DNA from: Heterodera schachtii | Taxonomy: Eukaryota > Nematoda > Chromadorea > Rhabditida > Heteroderidae | Reading direction: 5' to 3' | DNA: 64,000 nt | NCBI GenBank assembly: GCA_023374025.1 | Contig: SIJG01000001.1 | Location: 1,859,787-1,923,786, forward strand | Shown: positions 19,217-32,560 of the stretch, piece after piece | Position numbering within the stretch: position 1 is the first letter of the stretch | How the letters are laid out: each line of letters begins with the position of its first letter | Notes under the pieces: generated by a model | Database searches by the model: none | What the model was told of the DNA's origin: nothing | What the model saw: only the letters and a program-made list of their open reading frames with translations | Position numbers and translations under genes: made by a program

Positions 19217-22200
19217 AACTGTGTTGAGTGGCGCGTGATTTTTGTGGAACAGTGGGAATAAAGAGTTGCTTTTATAGTTAAAAAGATTGCGGTGCTCCGG
19301 GCAATTTCTCAGAGTTTGGCCAAAAATATGTGCCGAATGTCGCTAATGGAAGTGACGTTGGAATATCTAAAAATTCCAAAAAGGGATTGCAGTCACGGCA
19401 TCAGCAGCAGCACATAAAAAGTGTCGTCTGTCAAGCACACCCCCCAAGTGCCGCCTGGGGCGCGGATTATTGGCCAAATTATGAAAATGACGGACTGAAA
19501 AATGATTCTGCACTGCAGGGAAAGGGGGGAGGCGGAGAAGGAAGTAGCAGTGTAAAAGTGACAAACGATTGGATGCCACCAGGGAAAGCGCAGAACGAAA
19601 TTGGATGAGCCCCGGGGGAGCGGAACGGCGGGGGGGGGGGGGGGGAGGGGTCAGAAGTGTTCGCCCCCACTTCCGCGCTACGAATTCTCCCACCCCCCGA
19701 AGGATTAATGGGCCCAAATGGGCAGCAGAGAGTAGGGAGAATATGACGACAAGGACAGGACACAAAGGGACTCTGCTGAGGAGTTCTGTTGGAACTACTA
19801 AAATGGGATATGAAAATGATGGAAAAGTAAATTGGGGGAGGAAAGGGGGGGGGGGAGGGGGTAAAGCGGTAAAGCAATTAGGCGAGAGAGGGCGGGCGGG
19901 GGGAAAGGGGGGAAATCGGCCCGGGGGAGGGGCGAACACATTTGTGGATGATGCATGAAAAGAACTGCTTCCATAATTGGAAGATAAAGCATGAGTGATG
20001 TGACAAAGAAGCAACAACACATAAAGGAAGCGGACGACGGATGAGCCATTCATTCATTCATTGGGTTGGAACGAACGTCCCCTCAGGGGACGAATTGGGC
20101 GTTTAATAAGCCAAAGATGGGGGGCCGATTTAATAGGGGAGAAAAAGCTAACGAGTTGACAACAGCGGACGGAGAAGCTGCAGCAGAAGTAAAAAATAAA
20201 TGGTATCCACCCCCACACGAATATAAAATAAAATAAAATACCAACTGAGAAAATTGGGTGGGGCAGCAATTAGCATCACTAATTGGGCGCAAGCAAATTG
20301 ACCGACCACCGACTGACTGACTCCTTCTACCCTTTCTTCCCCAGGGGTAATTGGACAAATAAGGCAAAAAAAAAAAAAAACCAAAAAATGTCAATGAGTT
20401 ACACCAATATTTACTGCAATATGAACGAACGTGTATTGTGGTAGTTTCACAATTATTAATTTGGTGGAACTTCAGCATTTTTTGTGCGTGATTTACAAAT
20501 TCGAATTACTAATTTCGGCACTTATTGAAATTGGCAAAGAAAAACCTTCGCGCAATCATAAGGAAATGAAAAAGGATAAACTGGATTAATTGAGTGGGAA
20601 TTTTAAATTTATGAATTGGGAAGGGGAATTTGAATTCAGAAATTAGTCAAACCTTTTCTTCAGCACCTGCCAGCGACCATTTTATATATTATATATTTTT
20701 AAAATTATTTTTAATGGCATATGCAAACACAAAATGCCAAAAGTGACAAGAGTGAAATCGGATTGTGTATACCGCGGAGTTTTTTTAAAATAATTCGTCG
20801 AAAAGCAGCAGGTGACTCGGCTTTTCTTGCGCATTTGAGTGACGCATTTTGTTGCCTTACGCTTATTAATTGGTGGTCAGTCACCTGTTGCTCATCATTT
20901 TCTTCCGGCGTTTTGGCTTAATTTTTCGTTTCATTGCTTAGAAAAAAACCGCGTGAGTGCCCTGAGGCGTAAGTAAAAATAAGCACTAAAAGAGCAACGC
21001 GTAGGAAGGGCAAGCGGATGCTTTTGAGTGCTTAATGCCCCCCCCCCCCCCCCCCCCCCCCCGGGGAGTGTTGGTTTAATGAGCCGAGAAATGCCATACA
21101 CCCAAAAAGAATTACATAAAAAGAAAACAAAGATGGGGGTCGAACGCATCAATGCCCCAAATTGTGGTCTTATTTCTTAATTGTGCTTATAATTTATTAT
21201 TATGCGCTTTTAATGGTGGGCGGAGCGTGCCGTGCCGCCAAAGAATAATGAAAAAAGAATGTGGCATTGGGTGTGCCAACTCCACGCCTTTTATACTCCG
21301 AATATTTGTAGCGCGCACACCGGCCGAGGGATGAAAAGAAATGGGGTGGGGGGAGGGGGGGAATGTTTCCGCCCCTTTTTGACCCCCCCCCCCCCCCCCG
21401 AAGGGGCGGTGGGAGGAATTTGGCCATAAAGCCGCTTTTTTGGAGGAAGCGGAGGGCACGCCGAGCCGATATCTCACGGAACATACCATGCACCACAAAA
21501 ACACTAATCGGCGCGGATTTATCGTGGATTTTATACATCCTCGGCGATTTTGGCAGGCGAATGCTAATGAGAAAGAAAGAGAGTGAAAATTGGAACTAAA
21601 AGATCAATTTTAAAAAGTGGAACTAAATTTTCAAAAGCAAACGCAAAATGTATAAAAAGAAATAAAGAAAAAGAATAAAAAAACAAATTAAGTCGAATTT
21701 TGCATGAGTGAATTATTAGCCCATGGTGATATTATGACAAACCAATGTTTTCATAAATTTGTACAATTATTTTTTTGTCTACAAAAAGTGTGCGATGACC
21801 GTCACAATTTTTGTAGTTTATGGGGACAGTATTTTGTGGCCTTGACTCTCATTTTTATTATTATTCAGGAAATTTCTCAACTCCGAACCAGTCTATAGTG
21901 AACTTGGAAGTCAACAGGAATTCTATTGGCCTCGGGATTTTCGACATGGAGGGGATTTCTACTGTACTCCGGCTAACAAATCCCGATCTTCTTAAAGAAC
22001 ATGGGATTTCGGTACACGAAATTCCCGGTCGGTCATAAAGTGCCCGGGGATTTTCGGAGTTCCGAAACTGGCAGAAAGAAGCACTGGTTTGGGTTTTGAA
22101 GTCCCGGAAACCACTGAAAGCACTCACTGGTTATTTTTTTGTTATTATTCATTAAAGTATTGTATTTTTCCCGCTTCAAAAATGTATTGCGCCAAAATTT

Positions 22201-22625
22201 GGGTACTTAAGTGCCCAATGTGTTACTTCAAAGTACGGTAATGCTGACTTCCGAATCATTCGCAGCAGCAATACAAGTTGTTGAAGCAAACTTTTTTTTG
22301 TTTATGGTTGAGTGATGAGTTGGTGTTTACCAAAAATTAACGGATTTATGTGGCAATTAGGAAGGTAAAAGGGCACTTTTACCAAAAATTAACGGTTTAT
22401 GACCAATTAGGAAGAGAAAAGTGCACGGCACTTTTACATTTGAATGGCCATGCATTGTTATTTTTGTGATTAGGTAGCTATAGTTCTTTTTGAAATTTGT
22501 ATTGACTTTTTCAGCCCCGCCCCCCCCCAAAAAACTCAAATTTAAATCTCTTAGTTCCTTCTTTCTTAGATCAAAACAAAGGTTGTCGAGAAAATTTCCG
22601 ACTTTTTTGGATATTGATTTCTTTC
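19217..22625. other. Gene-poor region with long G and C homopolymers
   Basis: Purine-rich on the plus strand around 19500-19950 with G runs of 8-16, a C24 run at about 21039-21062 and C16-18 at about 21384. Overlapping open frames on both strands consist of Pro, Gly and Arg strings created by these runs. They lack start context and splice signals, so none is called. The 21880-22130 stretch (CGGGATTTTCGACATGG style) resembles repeat-derived CGGGAT sequence. Confidence 0.5.
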
Positions 22626-23000
22626 GTGCTGGGTCGTTTCGTAATACTGCCAAATTTACAGATTTTTCGAGAAAAATTCAGCATAACTTTTCTTAAATAC
22701 AACCTAAAAAAATAATTTTGAATCATACGATAGCTCTTGTCTTGCTCTATAAGCATGAAAAATTTCAGAATATTTCATTAAGTTTCAGAAAGTTATGTCT
22801 ATTTTTTTTAACTTTTTGGTCAGAATTTTTTGAAAACTCAATGAAATTTTCTGAAACTTTTTAGGCTAATAGAGCAAGCGAATAGCAATTGTATGATATA
22901 TCAAGATTATTTAATGTGGTTATGTTTAAGAAAAGTTATGACGGCTTTTTCTCCAAAAATCTTGTAAATTGGCAGTTTTTACGAAACACCTATGTAGCAC
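22626..23000. mobile_element. Short element with GTGCTGGGTCGTTTC termini
   Basis: Left end GTGCTGGGTCGTTTCGTAAT and right end TTTACGAAACACCTATGTAGCAC are imperfect inverse copies. The same termini bound larger elements at 31042-32560 and 57252-58199. The inside contains the shared 'GCTCTATAAGCATG / TTTCAGAAA' type core seen in several families. A target duplication is not clear. No coding capacity. Confidence 0.65.
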
Positions 23001-25586
23001 CAATTCTTTTATTTATTAATTCAAAGGTTTTTTTTTGCCCAAATGCTTCGCTTTTCAAGCTAAATAACGGCTTTATTCTCGGGTCCTCTCTTTTGGTCCC
23101 CGTTCATTATGTCTTTTTCTTGGAAATCGAGGGGAGGATGGCCACCATTTTCTGTTTCAATTTTAAGAAAATTTAATGGACCAAACATTTTGTTTATGTA
23201 TTTATGGTTTTTGAATTTTCACTGTGTGTTAATTACCTAACGAATTGTTTGTATTTATGAAGAGAAAAGATATTTAAATTTAGTAATAGTTCAATGAATT
23301 CGGCGAAAGAACAATAAAATGCTAATTAATAAAGAATTCATTAGTAAGTCCATTTTTCAAAGGGTTAATTAAGCAAAAATTCGGCTTTGATATTTTAGGC
23401 AATAAAATGATCATTTGATCGGCAAAAAGTAATTCGAAAAAATAAAACAATGACAAAAGGAAATTTCTAAGTAACGAATGAAACATGTGGACATTTCTGG
23501 GAATTTAAATACCATTTTTGGCATTTTCAAACCCAAAAAGGGTGTAATTAACTAGAAATTTAAATTGAAAGCACGCAATTTGTTAGGTAAAAAGGGTGGT
23601 CATTAAAACGGAAATTCTGCTGCTGAATTGGGCCGATCTGTGTGACGCCCATTATGAGGAAGAAGCCCCAATTTGGCCTACTGATGACGTAAAAACATAA
23701 AAAGTAATTTTTATGCATTCCACCGCTTTGTTATGCTTGTCATTATCAGCCATTTTTACATTTGCGTGACAAAATAAAATGATAAGCAGCGACTAAAGAT
23801 TTAGCTCATCGCACTTTGCGTGCCGTGCCAAAAGCGACGGCAGTGGTGCCAAATTGGCAGGGTAGGGCTTCATGAACTAAGCATTGAGCTGATTCTCTCC
23901 CCCCCCCCCCCCCAATTTGCCAATTTTAAACTGCCCCAAATTTTGGTTTTCAAGCTAAAGAAGTAGACTGAAAGCTAAGGGCTGCCATTTTCGTAAGCTA
24001 TTCGTGGAACGGCACAAGTATTTATTTGATTTAAACCTTCATCGGCGCGATGGATTGGAAATTAATCGGTCTCTTGGGGACGGACTGAAACAAATAAAAT
24101 AAATCCCAGTGGATTAAAAAATGAATTAAAAAATCATGAAGTCCGTATTTTAATCCCTTAGATTTCTGGGAATTTTTAAATCGCATAAGATCCCGAAAAA
24201 TTATAATTGAACCATAGTTAATCCTTATAAATTATAGAAAAAACTGATTAATATAAATGGTGGAATTGAGTGTTCGACAGTTGAAATTTAAATTCAAAAA
24301 AGCCACGCTTATCCCATACTCGCAATTTTTTTCTTGCTTCTGGCCCCGCATCCCACTCATTCTCGGCCCAGCCTTTTATTTATTTCCTCATTATATTTTT
24401 TTATTTGCATTATTATTGGCATTTTGTTAATAACGACGTCCTTTGGGAAAAACGGGGGCAAATGCGCAAAACAAAACGATGCCAACAAACAAACAAACAC
24501 TAAACAAACAATTAAATTTGTAAAAAAGGCCGCTCAACGAGTACACGCAAAATGACGCGCTAACAAATGGACAAACATTGGGCAAAAAATGTTTTTTTTT
24601 CTGCAATTGCACAGCGCAGTGCAATGTGTATCAATGATGATGACAAATGAGCACACGCACTCACTCAATTCATTCTCGAAACAATCACCACCAACAGGGA
24701 AAGGTCCCCGTGTCACTCTCGAGGAGGCAAAAGTTCGCCCCGGGCGATTGGGGGGGGGGGAAATGACGAAAATGTGAATAAAAAAAGAAATGGCAGTGGC
24801 AGGACCGGCAATACGAAACAATTTTGGGGCAAATTGGAACAGAAGCAACGGGGGGGGGGGGTAATTTGACCCAAAAAAACTGTGTAAATTTGGTGGGGAA
24901 AGGGGGCGGGGGGAGCCGGCACGAGGGAATGTGCGGGGGCCGATGGGCGCCGGGGGGGGGGGGGGCGGACACCGTTTACGCAGTGCACCAATCACTCATT
25001 AGGCATTCATTCGTCACATGATGATGACGAATGTTGCTGCTGGAAATAATTATGGGAAAGAAACATTTCGGGAGTTCCTTCTCGCAAGAGAATGAGAGTG
25101 TTGCATCTCATCGTTCTTGACCGAATTTTTTTTTTTTTTTTTGCAGTGAACGGCGAACGAACGAAATGCCAATGGAAATAAAACAATGCGGGAGGTTGGC
25201 GGGAATTAAAAGTGGAACAATTAATGTGCGCAGCAGGGGACGGACGAAAAACGAATGCGAAATGCTTTGTTTAAGTTTAATAAATGGGTGAAAGTTAAAG
25301 TGCAAAAATTATTAATAAAAAAACATTTTTAAATTCTAAGAATACCAAAAAACTTTGCTGCCAAATTGGAAAATGTTAATTTCATTATCAGATTCTGTGT
25401 TGATTTAAATTAAAATAATATTTTCAAATTAAAGAAACACAAAAATTGTGCCGGATTATTTTCCAATTGTGCCTGATTTTCCTACAGTCATAAATATCGG
25501 AAATTGGTTGGGGTGCAATTGATGAGGACACTGACTACATTCATCGACCACTTTTGGCTTTTTCTAATGCCTATCCCCCGGTCTAC
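23001..25586. other. Intergenic; no convincing gene
   Basis: AT-rich with C14-15 (23900), G10-12 (24750, 24850, 24950) and T16 (25125) runs. A short open stretch at 23586-23690 (plus, between TTGTTAG and a GTAAAA donor) encodes acidic EEEAPIWPTDD, but the minus strand is equally open. It is left uncalled. Confidence 0.4.
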
Positions 25587-25951
25587 CTCAGTTGGGCCCC
25601 GGCACGTTTGGGCCCCAGCATGTTTTTGGACTATGACTTTTTTCTTTGTCAACCAAATCTAACAATCTTGGTATCATTCGAGAGCTCTTCAGATGCTCTA
25701 TTAGCCTGCAAAATTCCAAAAAATGTTGTCTATTTTGAACAAATTTATGGCCAAAAAGGTTGGAAAATTGGTTTTTTGAATTCTTCTGGCCATAACTTTT
25801 TTAAACCTTAACGAGATTTTTCAAAATTTTACAGACAAATAGAGGACACTTAGGGATTTCGAATGATACCAAGAATGTTGGATTTGGTTGACAAAAAAAA
25901 AATTATAGCCAAAAACCCGCTGGGGCCCAAACGTGCCGGGGCCCAACTGAG
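25587..25951. mobile_element. MITE-like element with GC-rich termini, 365 bp
   Basis: CTCAGTTGGGCCCCGGCACG at the left and CGTGCCGGGGCCCAACTGAG at the right are perfect inverse copies; the TIR extends to about 33 bases. The inside carries TTGGTATCATTCG and its inverse CGAATGATACCAAG, a module shared with unrelated-ended elements here. Flanks do not show a clear target duplication. No coding capacity. Confidence 0.8.
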
Positions 25952-28296
25952 CGGTTCCGCTATCCCCTGATGAGAAGAGTAATTTATTGGAGCTTAATGA
26001 ATTGTTCTCACATTCGAATAATGAATGTTTGTCACGTTGTTTTTTTCATTACAATTGAGATGCTTATTAATAAGCTTATTGTTGTGCCACAAAAGCACAG
26101 AAAATGCCAAAGTTGGGGACAATCAGCCGAAGGGTGGGCCCAAAGGTGCGTAAAAGTGAATCACTTCTCCAGCAGATAAAAGTGCATTGAGCCAAGTACA
26201 AAAGCAAAAACAAACAGATTTGCTGTTGAGTTTGTACTGTACATCTAACTGACCGATTTCTGTGTCAAAACTGTCATTAGCATCACATCAGGTGCCGGCG
26301 ACACCCTTTGCACAACTTCCCATTAGCGGCACATCGCACCGTATCGGCGCAAAAACTGTGCCTTTTTGGCAGAAGCAGCGGAAAAAGTGCCACCGTTTCT
26401 GTTTGTTATGCATGCGGTGTTATGTAAAAACAAACTTTTTTGGCTGTTGTTGTTTTTGTTGATTGCTGCTTCTGTGTGTGGTCGCCCACGCTAATTCCCC
26501 CTAATGCCCACAATGTTTTTGCCACCGCCATTAAATTGTATGTCCATTATCCGTCAATTAGGCTATTACTATTTTGTTTTTGCTGCTGGCTGCTCCAAGC
26601 AGCAGCAGAACCAGCAGAACCATTAATGCGAAAAGCGCCTCAGGGGAATTAAATTGCGGAGCAGCACACTTGCTAACAAAAGTGTTTTGGAATGCTTTAT
26701 GACATGCCAATGGATGAATGGGTGATTAAAATATTAGTGATTAAAAAAGGACAAATGCGTCAGTTAAAAAAAAACCCATTTAAAAGAAAACTCTCATTGT
26801 ACAGTAGACAGAGGGTTCCAACATAAAAATTTTCAAAAGCCTATCAAAAAACACAAACCGAAAACGCTTAAAATCACCTTTTTAAAACCACAAAATAAAG
26901 ATAAATCCACAGAAATGGATAACTTGACACTTAAATAATGCTTACACTTAGACCTCTGGTTAATTGAGTTAATTTCTAAGAATTACCAAATTGAATTTAG
27001 TATTACAAAATGTTCGAAATTCATTACTTGGGCTGTGATTTAAATAACCCAAAAAATTCAAAAATTTCTTCCTAAAAACTCAGAAATTTGAATTTTTTTA
27101 ATAGGTTTATATGGCAAAAATTCAATAATACTCTTTTGAAAAAGTGATAAAAAAACGCTTCAAAACAGAGCTGCCATTGTCCTTATTTCAATGGTTTGTC
27201 CTTATTTGGAGGGGTTGGGTTTTCGAATGCCAATGCAACCACAAAAATTTAACGATTGTTTCTAAAAATTCTGGCATCAAAAACTCACAATATTGTCAAT
27301 TTTCTCAGGACAGAAAAACCGAATATAATGTCGCACCAAATTTTATCCCTTTTTACTACTATAATATGCCCCTCTCACTTTTTGCGTTGAATTGTAATTT
27401 TTCACCATTATTAAGCAATTCTTCTCCACTATTTTTGCCATTATTTTGCTATTTTTTTTGCACTAAAATTTTTTGTATGTTATATGACATAATAGCATTA
27501 AAATGTAGAAGAAAACAAAATAAAATGAGCTTGGTGCTTTAACTACGAAATTTAATTTAATGACGCTATTAAATATTAATTTGGAAATGTCCTGAAATAA
27601 CTTTAAATATTAAAATACAATCACAAGATTATTTATTGAAATAAAATGAGTATTTTAATTTTGAAGATGATTTTTCTGGGTTTACTTGTTCCTCTTAATA
27701 AACAGATGATCTATGAATTAAAAGCCCGGGTATTAATTCCTGTTGGAAAATTTCAATGCTTTTCCAAGTGCCAAAAAAGAAATATCCGTCGCCGGTTCAA
27801 ATCTATCAAATGAAAGTGTGCTCCTTAAAAGGACGATTTGGCAAACTGTGACGAAAAGGTGGTATAATTCTCACAGTATAAGCTTGTGAGAAAAGCTCTT
27901 CGTTCTCGGAATTTTTTAAGCCAAATCTTTGAAAACTTTGAGCGGGATTAGCGGAACACTTATCCCCCCCCCCGGCCCGTATCAATCATTTTGCCAAGCA
28001 ATAAAAAAAAAGCATTCGCTAATTGCTAATATCTCCCCCCAGGGGACACTACCCTGCGGCGTCACAGCACCAGCATTATATTAGGCCAGTTGACCCCGCA
28101 CTCTTTGGCTTAATCCCTTCCCGTTTTACCGTACCGCCGTCATACATTGGCGTGCCGTTGTGACCGAATGGCAGTTAAAAATGGCGTTTATTTGCTTACC
28201 ATTTAAGTGCAAAACATTTCGCGGGGTTTGGGGGGCGGGGAATGTTCGACTGTTCCACCCGCCACAGCTTAAGTTTGAATTTAATTTCGGAAAGTT
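25952..28296. other. Intergenic; no convincing gene
   Basis: AT-rich with Gln/Ser trinucleotide stretches (AGCAGCAGC near 26600) and a C10 run at 27965. The longest frame (27144-27542) is hydrophobic, lacks splice signals and is not called. Confidence 0.4.
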
Positions 28297-28650
28297 AAAA
28301 GCAAAATGAGCTCGTCAGCATTTTGAGCGCGTGCCAATTCCTGCTGCAGCTGCTGCTGTTGACGAATGTACCCAATTTTAGCTTAAAAAGTGATTTTTGG
28401 TAAAAAAAAATATGGGGGAGAGGCAACAGATTTTTTTCGCATAAATTTACGAGTTCGGGTTTTATATTAGCGTAATTTTTAATTGTAAATAAAAAAGAAT
28501 TATTAAAGAACAAAGCAAGATAAGCCCAAAAGCGACAACTGAAAATATGTACGCCATCATTAGCAATTGTTGGTATTCGAGACCGGAACTTTGTGATTGC
28601 GGGTCCGGGCTTATAATTGACCACGCCGACCAGGTAAAAAAAAGGCCCAT
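28297..28650 (-). CDS. Possible small membrane protein or terminal exons
   Basis: On the minus strand an ATG at 28650 opens a 62-residue frame: a short polar N-terminus (SPDPQSQSSGLEYQQLLMM), then a strong membrane segment (AYIFSVVAFGLILLCSLIIL), ending at 28465. Further along, 28380-28297 encodes a Gln-rich tail (RQQQQLQQELARAQNADELI) and TAA, preceded by a weak TTTTTAAG acceptor. No donor joins the two in phase, so they may be separate exons of one gene, or chance. Family unknown. Confidence 0.25.
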
Positions 28651-29323
28651 TTGACCGGGCGGCCCGGGCCGGTATTTTGCGGCAAAAAAAAAAAAAGTAA
28701 AAACGAAAAAAATATTAAGTATTTCACCCTAAAATTGGGCAAATTTTTTTTTTGGTATTTTGGTACTGAAAAAAATCAAATGGAACATCGAAATTGTTAA
28801 TCCGATGACTCAGCAATGGAAAAGGGGACAAACTTTAGCAAATTTATTCTCTTTCTCTCTGATCACTTTGGTAGATTAATTCACTTTTTTATTCAGTTCA
28901 AAACTTAGATCAAAGGATGCGCCTTATAATTAATTAACAGCAAATTGATCAATTCTCTTTTTTTTTACACTTCAATTTTTTGTGTGCTTCTTAATTACAT
29001 ATTTACAGTGAAGGTATGCTCGCCTAATAACTGGAGAGACGGGAATAACTGTGAGAAAATGTATTGTTTAAATAATAATTTTTTCTTTATCAACCAAATC
29101 TAAAAGCCTCCGCAGTTGGGTTTTTTAGAGTCAGACCGGGGGGCCAAACTCGTGGTGAAGAAAATGGTAAACGGAAATTCATGATCAATTTTTGCACTAG
29201 GGAACTCGGTATTCCAGAGCCTTCACTTCCATCTATGAAGAAATTTGCGACTTTTTTCGAGGCGGGTGAACTCAATGAGTAACTGTCAAAAAACAAATCG
29301 GTAGCAGAATTTCGATGCTAATG

Positions 29324-29976
29324 CAGGGCTCGGATCTGTCGTGATTTATCAGATTTTTCCTGAGTTGGAGGGTCCAAATCGGATAAATTAAAATGTCCTG
29401 ATTTGTCAGATTTATCCTGGTTTGGAGGTAACGATCAAAATTTGTCCTGATTTCTTAAAATTCTTCAGAAAATTTGTAATTTTATGGCGTAATGTCACTC
29501 AGATTTTCAAAATTTTCTACGGCGGTGCCCATCGGCACCGCCTAACCCTAAAAATCCTTTGTTTTCTTAAAAATTGGGTCAAAATGACAAAGTTTGGACA
29601 ATTTTTGGACAAAATCTGTTAACAATTATACACAAATTTTCAAAAAAATTTCCCGGCGGCGCCTATCGGCATCGCCGCCTTCCGCCCCGCTTGTTCCCCA
29701 AAAGTCAATGAAAAAATGCGCCGCAAAAAAAAATTCTTAAAAATCTGATTTTTTGAGCCCGATAGCATTTTAATATAAGATTTGCTTATTTCCTCGCCAA
29801 AATTGTTAAAAATGATCATTGGAGGCGAAAATACGAAATTTGATACTATATTTAATCGATTAAATTGATAAACAAGCAATTTAAGCTATTTTGCAAAATG
29901 TCCTGATTTTCGACCCCAAAATCTGATTTTTTGGGCCCGATGTCCTGATTTTGAAAAATTTTCGATCCGAGCCCTG
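29324..29976. mobile_element. hAT-like non-autonomous element, 653 bp, with GC hairpin cores
   Basis: Termini CAGGGCTCGGATC and GATCCGAGCCCTG, flanked by TGCTAATG (29316-29323) and TGCTAATT (29977-29984), seven of eight matching. Same family as 14845-15523 by termini and by two cores (near 29520 and 29655). The interior repeats 'GTCCTGATTT'. No transposase. Confidence 0.85.
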
Positions 29977-31041
29977 TGCTAATTGCCAAAGATTCTATTA
30001 GTGTTAAATTAAAGATTAAATCCGATTTTTGTAAATGAGAATAAGTCTGGGATTTTATTTGAAAAAAGCGCTTTTAAAATGTAAAAAACTGAGGAAAGCA
30101 ATTCCAAATGTCACAGGAAGTCTCGGCTAATTTGTTAGCATCCCAATCCTAGGACACTTTTAAATTGTTAAGCATTTTGTCACTAAAGAGTGTGCTGCCT
30201 GTCTGTTAGTGATTAACACTAATTAGGCGGAAATTGTGGCTGCAAAAGGGACTTAAAATGTTTTGGTCAATATGCCAGAAATTAGAGATGGAAAACGGAA
30301 ACAATGCGTCAGCAAAACATTTTTTGGCACAACATCCGCTGCGTCAATTGAAGCTTTTTTTTTTTGAATAAAACGGAATTATGAAAGCTTTTAACTTCGA
30401 AAGAGTTCGGCCATCACTGATTAAGCAAAATGGTAAAAGAAAAAAATATATTAAAAATTTTAAACAAATATTTTCACAAAAAATAAATAAAACAGTTTCA
30501 AAAAAATAGAACAATAAGAAAAACATCGCAGCATACAACATTAACATAATGACACAAATTTTTAAATTCCTCACAAAAAACAACAAAAAACTGACTTTTT
30601 ATTTGAAAAAATCTCTATTAAATATATTTAATAATTCATTATTTCAGAAGGAATTTTTATAAATTTTTAAATGACTTTTTCATTTTATGAAAATAGTTAA
30701 TTTAAAGAAATAAATTAGTCAACCCATTTGGAAAAATCTTAAAAAATTAGAAATCTTAATTAATAAAATTTTTGTGCCTTCTGTTGTTTTTTCAAAAATA
30801 TTATTTTTTACACCAACTCCGGTATCCGGACCTGGTTGAAAAATTTGTATCCGGACCCGGCTTTTCTGGACCCGGCAGTACCCGGACCGGGTTTTGCATA
30901 AGCACCCCGACCCATCCTGCCCCATTTATGTGCATGAGTTTTTAAAACTTAGTTTATATTTTTCAATATTTTAAAATATAATAAAGAATGACGGGGGTCA
31001 ATAGTCATGTCTAGGGCCGCGATTTTTAGTTAGAAAAAGTC

Positions 31042-32560
31042 GTGCTGGGTCGTTTCTTAAAAACTGCCAAGTAAAAAAATAAGACATATAAATTCGTATC
31101 TTGTCCCAATTTCAACCAATTAATAATTCTTGGTATCATTGAATAGCTTTAAGTGTTTTCTATCAGAATATTACATTTAGAATTTTTTATATGAATTATA
31201 AAAAAGTTATGGTGCCAAAATTTCAAAAAATCTTGAGTAATCATTTTATTGGCTATAACTTTTTTGAAACTCAATGAAATTTTTTCAAAATTCTAAAGAT
31301 AAATAGAGAAATCTTAGGGCTGTCGAATGATATTAATTAAGTTTGGCTAAATTGCATTTTATGACTATAAAATTTTAAATGTATATAAATTATATTCGCA
31401 TGACCACGGCAAAAAACATAGTCTGTTCAATGCTTTATAACTTTTTTTCAGAGGCAATTAGATCAGAGATGTGATCTCAAAATTTTGAAAATCCTCATTT
31501 CAGCCATAAAAAATCCTCATTTGCCACTAAAATACCTCAAAAAAATCCTCATTTGGCATGAAAAATCCTCATTTTTTAAAACATCATAAAATGCGAACAA
31601 AATCAGTTAACTGTCATATTTTTCATTTGAAACAATCAAATTCATCAATTTCTTGTCATTTATAAGCATTTTATGGAAGTCTGACACGAAAAATCGAAGT
31701 TGCACTTCACTTGGGCCAAAATCGCAAAATGGTAATTTTTAGTAAAAAATCTATAACTAATCTTATTTAAAATCCCAAAAATATAAAAAATTCCAATTTC
31801 TATTCTTTTAAAGTAAATTAACGATCTCTTAAATTTTTTTGCTTTTAAATTGCTCTTTTTTGTGGCGCGTTTTTCAAAAAACTTTTTGCGGACCTTGGAG
31901 GGAGGGGGTCTGGCAGTGCCGATAGGCGCTGCCGGAAAAAATTTGGGATTTTGAGTGCGATTTGTTAACAGATTTTGTCAAAAAATGCTTTTGACTGAGG
32001 ATTTGTCGAAAAAATGTTTAAGATTTGAAGAAAAAGTTCGAACATTTTGCCAAATATGCCTAATTTTTCAAAAAATTATGCGTTTTTGTCACTTTTTTAC
32101 CAAAGGACCACAAAAATCCTCAAATTTTCTCAAAAGACCACAAAAATACGCAAATCCTCATTTTTCAAAAAAATCCTCTTTGACCCTTTAAAAGACCACA
32201 AAATGAGTAAAAATACTCAGATATCACATCTCTGAATTAGATTAAATTTTCTTTTTATAATTTCAAGTTCTCTCTTTAATCTATTTATCTTTAATATTTC
32301 AAAAAAGTTCTGGACAAAAAACTCGACTTAAGATTTTGTGGAATTTAATAACCATAATTTCTTTGTATTATTTAAAAAAAAAATTAAAACTTATATTCTG
32401 ATAGAGAACACATAAAGCTATTAAAGTACACCATGAAGTATTAATTTTGTGAAATTGGGCCAAGATACGAATTTATATGTCTTCCATTTTTTGTTTTCCG
32501 ACAACTTGGCAGTTTTTAAGAAACGCCCATGGTGGCAGTTTTTAAGAAACGACCTAGCAC
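31042..32560. mobile_element. Element with GTGCTGGGTCGTTTC termini, interrupted by a nested hAT element
   Basis: Left GTGCTGGGTCGTTTCTTAAA and right TTTAAGAAACGACCTAGCAC are inverse copies; the right side repeats GGCAGTTTTTAAGAAACG twice. Just inside, TTCGTATCTTGTCCCAATTTC is mirrored by GAAATTGGGCCAAGATACGAA. It is the same family as 57252-58199. The middle is interrupted by a 771-bp element at 31464-32234, so the original was about 740 bp. Confidence 0.75.
31464..32234. mobile_element. hAT-like non-autonomous element, 771 bp, nested
   Basis: Termini CAGAGATGTGATCTC and GATATCACATCTCTG, with a perfect 8-bp duplication AATTAGAT at 31456-31463 and 32235-32242. Interior is AT-rich with 'AAAATCCTCATTT' repeats and one hairpin core (CTGGCAGTGCCGATAGGCGC at 31911). 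It has inserted into the older element spanning 31042-32560. Confidence 0.9.

Noticed and set aside
19367..20053. Long minus-strand open frame rich in Pro, Ser and Phe, and overlapping frames on the plus strand
   Set aside because: It is produced by G/C homopolymers. All frames on both strands are open there, and no splice or start evidence supports any.
23586..23690. Possible orphan exon with an acidic tail and GTAAAA donor
   Set aside because: The minus strand over the same bases is equally protein-like, and no partner exon was found.
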